Positions 40,219-45,875 of a stretch of 45,875 nucleotides of DNA are shown in pieces (within the stretch, counting starts at the first letter, position 1; each line of letters starts with the position of its first letter). The translations under genes were made by a program, and so were the position numbers. Under the pieces are notes generated by a model. That model worked only from the letters and a program-made list of their open reading frames with translations, made no database searches and had not been told where the DNA came from. This DNA comes from Candidatus Zambryskiibacteriota bacterium (GTDB lineage Bacteria; Patescibacteriota; Minisyncoccia; Phycocordibacterales; Zambryskibacteraceae), in the NCBI GenBank assembly GCA_016180955.1, contig JACPAD010000002.1, positions 1 to 45,875 on the forward strand, given 5' to 3'.

Positions 40219-40443
40219 ATGAAACTGAAGTTCCAAATTCACTTTCAGCAAAGAATTGTGGAGCGCAGCATCGATGTAGACCATATAAAATGGGCTATCA
40301 ATAATCCAGATCAAACAGCACAGTCTTTTGATGACAGAGTTGTGGTAATCAAGAAAATAGATTTCAGGAAGATAAAAGTAGTTTATATAAGGCCGAAAGA
40401 GAAAGACAATACTTACGTTATTATCACAGCATACTATCTCTAA
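40219..40443 (+). CDS. DUF4258-like small protein (putative toxin partner)
   Basis: FQIHFQQRIVERSIDVDHIKWAINNPDQTAQSFDDRVVVIKKI...KVVYIRPKEKDNTYVIITAYYL; paired with DUF2283 ORF. Confidence 0.7.
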   Translation: MKLKFQIHFQQRIVERSIDVDHIKWAINNPDQTAQSFDDRVVVIKKIDFRKIKVVYIRPKEKDNTYVIITAYYL

Positions 40444-40446
40444 AAT

Positions 40447-40680
40447 ATGAAAATCACTTACGATAAAATAGCTGATGCGATGTACGTATATTTTCGCAAA
40501 TCAAAAGTGGCTAAAACCATTGAGCTTAGTGATAATCTAATCGTAGATGTCGACAAACTCGGTCGCGTTATAGGATTAGAGGTGCTAGATGCCTCCAGGC
40601 AATTATCCGCAAACAATTCCAAAGCTCTAGAAAAAAGTTTAAAGCATGGTGTGCCGGTAAAAATGATTGCCACTGCTTAA
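40447..40680 (+). CDS. DUF2283-like small protein
   Basis: MKITYDKIADAMYVYFRKSKVAKTIELSDNLIVDVDKLGRVIGLEVLDAS. Confidence 0.8.
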   Translation: MKITYDKIADAMYVYFRKSKVAKTIELSDNLIVDVDKLGRVIGLEVLDASRQLSANNSKALEKSLKHGVPVKMIATA

Positions 40681-40703
40681 TTCCGCGGAGACAGGAATCC
40701 TTT

Positions 40704-41270
40704 CTAGTCCAATTTTCTTCCTGGGATAAATTTGTATTCAATCTGCCCTACAGCTTCTTTATATTTTGTAGAACGAATAATTTCTAGCCCCTTTTCTTCA
40801 AAAGATTTAAAACTTTCTGGGAGTATGTTAATTAGTCTTTGGGCTATAAAGTTTTGTGGGACAAGTGAAGTAGAAATATAACCAAGTCTAGCCAGATACC
40901 ATGCCGCAATAAAAAGTGAGCATGGGTATTTCTTTGTGCTTATGTAACTAGAAATTTCCTCCTGCAAACTTTCATTTTCAATCGATGTTAATACCTTGTC
41001 ACAAATTGGTATGAGCTGGGACTCTTTTAAAATAAGATCAGGTGCATGTCCTTCTTCTGACAACCACTGAATAAAAGATTGATAATCAAATGTTAGATCT
41101 GGAAACGAATAATCATCGACCATCACAACTAAAGAACTTGTACGATTAGTCAAATTCTTCTCTTTTTTAATTTCATTCAATATTTCTAAAGATAGTTTGT
41201 GCTCCTCGCCAATTTTGTCGTTCGTATAAATATGCGCATATTCAATTGAAAAATCTTTTTTAGACATCAA
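40704..41270 (-). CDS. hypothetical protein
   Basis: 188-aa ORF overlapping comM stop; no recognised motif. Confidence 0.6.
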   Translation of the reverse strand: MMSKKDFSIEYAHIYTNDKIGEEHKLSLEILNEIKKEKNLTNRTSSLVVMVDDYSFPDLTFDYQSFIQWLSEEGHAPDLILKESQLIPICDKVLTSIENESLQEEISSYISTKKYPCSLFIAAWYLARLGYISTSLVPQNFIAQRLINILPESFKSFEEKGLEIIRSTKYKEAVGQIEYKFIPGRKLD

Positions 41271-42801
41271 ACTTTTTCGGGCGGTATTCGATGGCTTCGA
41301 GAACGTGTTTATCCGTAACTTTTTCGGAATCTTCCAAGTCGGCGATGGTGCGGGCTACTTTGATCATGCGGTGATACACACGGGGGGAGAAACCGAGTCG
41401 TTCTGCAGCGAGATTTAGTACTTTCTCCACTTCTTTTTCCAGAAATACGAGTGAAACTAGGTCGCGCGCACTCATCTCGCCGTTTTTCAAAACCTGTCTG
41501 CCGGCAGACAGGTCTTTAAATCTTACCTGCTGAATTTTTCTGGCCTTTTCGACTTTTGTTCTGAAAATTTTGCTTTCTTCCCCTTCTCTACCGCCACTCC
41601 CTAATTCGTGCGGCTGGATTCTGTCTACCTCAACCCAAATATCAATGCGGTCTATAATTGGTCCGGACATTTTTCGGCGATAGCGCTGGAGTACTGAAGG
41701 TGTGCAGATGCATTGCTTGCCGCGGAAGCCATAATTGCCGCACGGGCACGGATTCATGGCCGCCACCAAAAGAACATTAGCCGGGAAAAGCGCCGTGCCT
41801 TTAGCCCGTGCGACCGAAACCACTTTGTCTTCGAGCGGTTGGCGTAGACTCTCTATAACTCTCCTTTCAAACTCGGGAAACTCATCCATAAATAAAACGC
41901 CATGATGGGCAAGAGTAATTTCTCCCGGCCGCGGCACAGCACCACCGCCGACAAGAGAGACATAAGAAGCGGTATGATGCGGCGCGCGGAACGGCGGATT
42001 GGTAATAAAAGTTTCGGAGAGCGTGCCCGCTACGGAGTGAATCCCCGTTGCTTCTAGCATTTCTTCAAATGTAAGTTTAGGCAAAATGCCGGCAAATGCT
42101 TTGGCCAGCATAGTTTTACCGGTACCGGGCGGACCATACATGGCGACATTGTGCCCGCCGGCCGCAGCGATGAGTAATCCGCGCTTCGCTCGTTCTTGGC
42201 CTCTCACGTCAGCGAAGTTGGTGGGACTCACGACGTAGTCGTGAGAAATTTCGGTCTTCTCTGCCGAATCAAGCAGCCCATCTCCCGAAAGGTGTTCGAT
42301 AAGTTCTTTTAAACTTGAAATGCCGAATACCAGTATTCCGTCAATAAGTGCCGCTTCCGCCGCATTTTCAAGAGGGACATAAAGTTCTTTGAAGTCATTA
42401 GCCTTGGCGAAACGCGCTATCGGCAGGACTCCTCTCACGGCGCGCACTTTCCCGTCGAGCGATAGTTCGCCTAAGAAAAGCTTTTTCTCCGGCTCAAACT
42501 TGATCTCGTCATTGGCCAGAAGATACGAGAGCGCCATAGCCAGGTCGAAATGCGGCCCTTCCTTTCTTACATCAGCAGGGGCAAGCGAGATGACGATTTT
42601 ATGATTGCGCTTTTTTGGTGATTCGAAACCAGAGTTTTTGATGGCTGCAGAAATTCTGTCGCGAGCCTCCTCCACCGCTTTATCTGGCAGTCCAACTACC
42701 GCAAAAGCATAGAGAGTATTCCGGTCAATATCCGTCTCAACCGAAACTGGTGTCACATTGAGCAAATTAGTCTGCGCGCTGTAAACTTTGGAAAAACTCA
42801 T
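41260..42801 (-). CDS. comM: ComM/YifB family Mg-chelatase-like AAA ATPase
   Basis: VDIRKEGPHFDLAMAL-like segment, NVAMYGPPGTGKTMLAKAFAGILP, FRAPHHTASYVSLVGGG, MNPCPCGNYG. Confidence 0.94.
   Translation of the reverse strand: MSFSKVYSAQTNLLNVTPVSVETDIDRNTLYAFAVVGLPDKAVEEARDRISAAIKNSGFESPKKRNHKIVISLAPADVRKEGPHFDLAMALSYLLANDEIKFEPEKKLFLGELSLDGKVRAVRGVLPIARFAKANDFKELYVPLENAAEAALIDGILVFGISSLKELIEHLSGDGLLDSAEKTEISHDYVVSPTNFADVRGQERAKRGLLIAAAGGHNVAMYGPPGTGKTMLAKAFAGILPKLTFEEMLEATGIHSVAGTLSETFITNPPFRAPHHTASYVSLVGGGAVPRPGEITLAHHGVLFMDEFPEFERRVIESLRQPLEDKVVSVARAKGTALFPANVLLVAAMNPCPCGNYGFRGKQCICTPSVLQRYRRKMSGPIIDRIDIWVEVDRIQPHELGSGGREGEESKIFRTKVEKARKIQQVRFKDLSAGRQVLKNGEMSARDLVSLVFLEKEVEKVLNLAAERLGFSPRVYHRMIKVARTIADLEDSEKVTDKHVLEAIEYRPKKFDV
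41492..41513. repeat. 22-nt perfect palindrome inside comM
   Basis: ACCTGTCTGCCGGCAGACAGGT, encodes DLSAGRQV. Confidence 0.9.
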
Positions 42802-42825
42802 CTCGTTGATTATACAACGCTAAAT

Positions 42826-43194
42826 TTAATCTACATTCATGTGCTCTATGCAAGTTCGCGCGGAAGGGTTGGCTTCGAGGCGGTCAGTCTCAATTTCTTT
42901 GCCGCAGATTTGGCAGAGGCCGTAGGTGCCGTGCTCAATTTTGTCCAAACCGCTCTTGATATCATTGTAGCGGGTCTCCAGCGTGTTGACGATAGCCATG
43001 TTGTCTTCGTAGCCCTCGATGGAGTCGGCGACGGTGTTCTCGTCCGCTTGCGAAGTGTCGCGGTCAATCGGAGGAGTGGCTTCCCAGTCGCTTGGATTGT
43101 CCGGGTTTCTGCGCCCTACTTTCTCAAGCTCCTGTTCTATCTCTTTCTTTTCTGCCAAGAGTTTCTTTTTAAAGTGTTCGTAGTCTGTTGTCAT
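42826..43194 (-). CDS. TraR/DksA-family zinc finger protein
   Basis: YGLCQICGKEIETDRLEANPSARTCIEH. Confidence 0.88.
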   Translation of the reverse strand: MTTDYEHFKKKLLAEKKEIEQELEKVGRRNPDNPSDWEATPPIDRDTSQADENTVADSIEGYEDNMAIVNTLETRYNDIKSGLDKIEHGTYGLCQICGKEIETDRLEANPSARTCIEHMNVD

Positions 43195-43212
43195 TTTTTA
43201 ATTTTAGCATAT

Positions 43213-44121
43213 TTAACGCGAAAGTAGTTCCCGAGTCAAGCGTTCAATAAGAATCTGAAGAGTTTCCAAGTCTTCGGTAATAATGAGCATCCTGTTGTCA
43301 AAAAAAGAATAAAGGATAATCGGCTCTTCCGCGGCAGAGAGGACCCGCACGTCTTTGTTCTTAGAGACAACATCTTTAAAGACGGATTCGAAATCGATAC
43401 TTTGCAAAAGCGGCGCGGTCGAGAAGAGCGGCCCAAGGTCTTCCGCTAAATTTTGCTCCCAATTAAGCATTCCGGCAAAGGCGTTTTCAAAGGAAGCGAG
43501 CTTGAAGATGACGAAGCGGCTTTCGTCACCAGCTATCGAGCCGGGAGCTCGATATGCTCCGAGCATAAAAAGTGGGTCAAGAGCGCGCACTAAATTCCCC
43601 GGCGCGCGCGTCTCGAGCATCTTTAGGAATTCAGCGGAAGTGGTATTGATAATCAAATGCTTGACTCCCGCCCGCGGGATTTCAGCGGCGGAATCGTTGA
43701 TTTTTAAAATGAGCGACTCGCGAGAGACGTCTGATACGTCAAGCTCTTCGCTCATTTCTGCCGAAATGAAACGGCTTTCGGGTGCCGCAATTGCCGGCGG
43801 AGCCGTCTTTCTTAAAAATTCGTTGTAAGCAAGATAGCCGCCGACACTGCCAAGAGCAATCAAAAGAAAGCCGCCAAAAAAGAATACCGAAGAGTGTCCT
43901 CTTGCATTACTATCGGAAGAGGGGGTGGTCCCGCCGCGCTTGGCGGCCTCCGTTCTTTGAATAGAAACCAGCGACTCTTTCTGTTGTTCAAGCGCCGTGG
44001 CAACGTCGCCTTGGAAAGTACGTATCTGCTTTAAAGAAGAAGGACTTGCCCCGAGCGGTTTATCCCGAGCTTTGTCGAGCGGAGTTGAGGGGTTAGATTT
44101 TTCTTCGCGGGGCTCTTCCAT
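43213..44121 (-). CDS. hypothetical single-TM protein
   Basis: 302 aa with TM SVFFFGGFLLIALGSVGGYLAYNEFL. Confidence 0.75.
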   Translation of the reverse strand: MEEPREEKSNPSTPLDKARDKPLGASPSSLKQIRTFQGDVATALEQQKESLVSIQRTEAAKRGGTTPSSDSNARGHSSVFFFGGFLLIALGSVGGYLAYNEFLRKTAPPAIAAPESRFISAEMSEELDVSDVSRESLILKINDSAAEIPRAGVKHLIINTTSAEFLKMLETRAPGNLVRALDPLFMLGAYRAPGSIAGDESRFVIFKLASFENAFAGMLNWEQNLAEDLGPLFSTAPLLQSIDFESVFKDVVSKNKDVRVLSAAEEPIILYSFFDNRMLIITEDLETLQILIERLTRELLSR

Positions 44122-44632
44122 CGCCTCCCATTATAAGATATTTTTTCGGATTTAAGTCGAGGTCGAAGAAATCGTCGCAGGCCTCAATCAGCCGGGCCGA
44201 AGAAGATTTGCCAAAGGCCACTACTTCTACCTGGCAACCGTGGGTGTTCTGGAGGTATTTGACGAGCGGTACGTAATCCCCGTCGCCTGATAAAAGGATG
44301 ACACTGTCGAGTTTGGGGGCCATGCTGACCGCATCAATCGCCAAGCCGACGTCCCAATCTGCCTTCTTGGCTCCGCCAAGGAAAATCTGGAGCGGTTTGG
44401 AGCGTATTTCGATGCCCGCTTTCTCGAGAGCGCCGAAAAAAGCACTCTCCTCCCCGCTTTCAGTGGTGACTACGTAAGCCAGAGCGCGCACTAGAATGCG
44501 TCCGTCAAGAACGTCTTTGACGATGGCGCTGAAATTGGCTTTGGCATGGTGAAGATTCTTGGCGGAGTGGTAAATGTTTTGCGTGTCTATGAAAATGCCG
44601 ACCCGCTGGGCTTTGTGTTTGATAACAGCCAT
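44093..44632 (-). CDS. NYN-domain (LabA/PIN-like) nuclease
   Basis: VGIFIDTQNIYHSAKNL ... KKADWDVGLAIDAVSMAPKLDSVILLSGDGDYVPLVKYLQ. Confidence 0.88.
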   Translation of the reverse strand: MAVIKHKAQRVGIFIDTQNIYHSAKNLHHAKANFSAIVKDVLDGRILVRALAYVVTTESGEESAFFGALEKAGIEIRSKPLQIFLGGAKKADWDVGLAIDAVSMAPKLDSVILLSGDGDYVPLVKYLQNTHGCQVEVVAFGKSSSARLIEACDDFFDLDLNPKKYLIMGGDGRAPRRKI

Positions 44633-44661
44633 TGATTCAAAAATTTAAAATTTTTAATTTA

Positions 44662-44701
44662 GAATTTTCAATCAATTTCAAAATTTTAAAATTGAAAATT
44701 C
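44662..44701. repeat. AT-rich inverted repeat upstream of NYN gene / downstream of rpsO
   Basis: GAATTTTCAAT (44662-44672) / ATTGAAAATTC (44691-44701). Confidence 0.7.
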
Positions 44702-44707
44702 TTCCGG

Positions 44708-44974
44708 TTATTTCTTTAGACCAAGTTTCCTCTGCAGCGCAGCCGCGCGCTTCGGGCTCCTCTTCTCCAAATACTTGAGATGCTTCTGGCGATTAGCCAC
44801 CATGGCTAAAAGACCCCGGCGCGAGTGAACATCCTTAACATTTTTCTTAAGGTGCTTGGAAAGCTCCTCAATACGCTTAGTCAGTATGGAAATTTGCACT
44901 TCAGGAGAGCCAGTGTCCTTTTCATGGATGGCCGCTTCCTTAATTATTTTCTCTTTTTTGGTCCTAGAAATCAC
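44708..44974 (-). CDS. rpsO: 30S ribosomal protein S15
   Basis: [67 protein letters not shown] start. Confidence 0.95.
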   Translation of the reverse strand: MISRTKKEKIIKEAAIHEKDTGSPEVQISILTKRIEELSKHLKKNVKDVHSRRGLLAMVANRQKHLKYLEKRSPKRAAALQRKLGLKK

Positions 44975-45073
44975 TTAAACAATATATCACAATAAGTCCA
45001 CATAAGTCAAAAGTAACGTAAAAGTAAGAAAAGCATTTGACAGTTTGTTTCTTTAGATTATAATAATATTATA

Positions 45074-45307
45074 ATGACTCAAAAAGTAATAAAAATCGGC
45101 GACTCCGCTGCGGTTGTCATTCCTAAAAAGTCTCTCAAGGAACTGGGTATTCGTCCCGGAGACAAAGTCAGCGTTGATATTGATAAGAAACAGCGCAGGG
45201 TTTCTATTGAGCCGGTAATCAAAGAAGTTGATAAAGAGCTTATTAGCTGGACTAAAAAATTCATTGAACGATATCGTCCAGCTCTCGAAGCGCTGGCTAA
45301 GAAATAG
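45074..45307 (+). CDS. AbrB/MazE-like antitoxin
   Basis: MTQKVIKIGDSAAVVIPKKSLKELGIRPGDKVSVDIDKKQRRVSIEP (swapped-hairpin AbrB). Confidence 0.88.
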   Translation: MTQKVIKIGDSAAVVIPKKSLKELGIRPGDKVSVDIDKKQRRVSIEPVIKEVDKELISWTKKFIERYRPALEALAKK

Positions 45308-45312
45308 ATTGA

Positions 45313-45705
45313 ATGAAATACCTCAAAGCCGAGGATATTCTTGTCATTCACTCAGAGGTTATAGATGAAACCGGCGGCCTGCACGGTATTCGTGATGTCA
45401 GTTTATTCCTATCTATAATCAAGAAGTCTCAGTCAAGGTTTGGCGGTAAAGATTTATATAAAGGAGTTTTTAAAAAAGCTGCAGTGTATCTGGAGTCGTT
45501 TGTGCAGTATCATATTTTTCTCGATGGCAACAAGAGGACTGGCGCCATATCAGCTGCCCGCTTTTTGTACGTAAATGGGTATGAACTATCGGCAACTAAT
45601 AAAGATTTAGAAAATTTTGTCATACAAGTAGTAGTTAAAAAATTAGACTTGAACATTATTACGGCCTGGCTCAAGAAACATTCTAGAAAATTAAAGAAAC
45701 AATGA
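45313..45705 (+). CDS. doc: Doc/Fic-family toxin
   Basis: Fic motif HIFLDGNKRTG; SEVIDETGGLHGIRD; Doc-like length 130 aa. Confidence 0.88.
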   Translation: MKYLKAEDILVIHSEVIDETGGLHGIRDVSLFLSIIKKSQSRFGGKDLYKGVFKKAAVYLESFVQYHIFLDGNKRTGAISAARFLYVNGYELSATNKDLENFVIQVVVKKLDLNIITAWLKKHSRKLKKQ

Positions 45706-45798
45706 AACCTTGCCAGCCAGCAGGCGGGTTGCAAACTTTTTTAACATCTGCTATTATAAAAAAGTAATAGCTACCCCGCCATGGCGAGGTGAAGAATC

Positions 45799-45828
45799 AA
45801 GGAGGATCGCCGTGAGGCGGTCCTTCTT
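45799..45828 (+). other. strong RNA hairpin with GTGA (GNRA-type) tetraloop
   Basis: AAGGAGGATCGCC-GTGA-GGCGGTCCTTCTT, 13 bp with two G.U wobbles. Confidence 0.6.
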
Positions 45829-45875
45829 CAATAAACAATCATGTTTGACTTAAGGGTAATAAATTCAGTGCTTTC

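Overview
This window looks like chromosomal DNA from a Candidatus Patescibacteria (CPR/Parcubacteria-like) bacterium. That placement is an inference from gene content, the RuvA/B/C/X set, the CPR-type T4SS pilin cluster and very compact spacing; no search was run. It contains a dnaA/dnaN/rpmH/rnpA/yidC replication-origin neighbourhood and a pilMNO/pilB type IV pilus set. DNA repair genes include ruvA, ruvB, ruvC, ruvX, mutM, polA, a uvrD-like helicase and comM. There is a long T4SS-like operon (VirB6/TrbL-like, PrgI/VirB3-like, split VirB4, pilin), two toxin-antitoxin-like pairs, four tRNAs and at least three small genes missed by the ORF track (rpmH, a 51-aa Cys/His protein, a 57-aa acidic protein). 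The main observations are: (1) about 20 genes have a -10-like hexamer ending 6-8 nt before the start codon, implying widespread leaderless mRNAs, including palindromic divergent promoters and a tRNA-Lys/folD junction that would create a leaderless mRNA by tRNA processing; (2) a REP-associated tyrosine transposase (RAYT) gene sits with three identical 23-nt REP-like hairpins, one translated in-frame inside rsmA and one inside the RAYT's own 3' end; (3) other palindromes and 7/8/9-nt tandem arrays lie inside conserved coding genes (comM, polA, trmH-like, mutM, rnpA); (4) the ruvB-yebC intergenic region carries covarying palindromes and twin hairpins around a small Cys/His protein; (5) there is an unusual tRNA-Arg(GCG); (6) there are domain-reduced proteins (PolA without most of the 3'-5' exo domain, HolA C-terminal domain only, YebC N-terminal domain only) and a T4SS pilin fused to an M15-peptidase-like domain.
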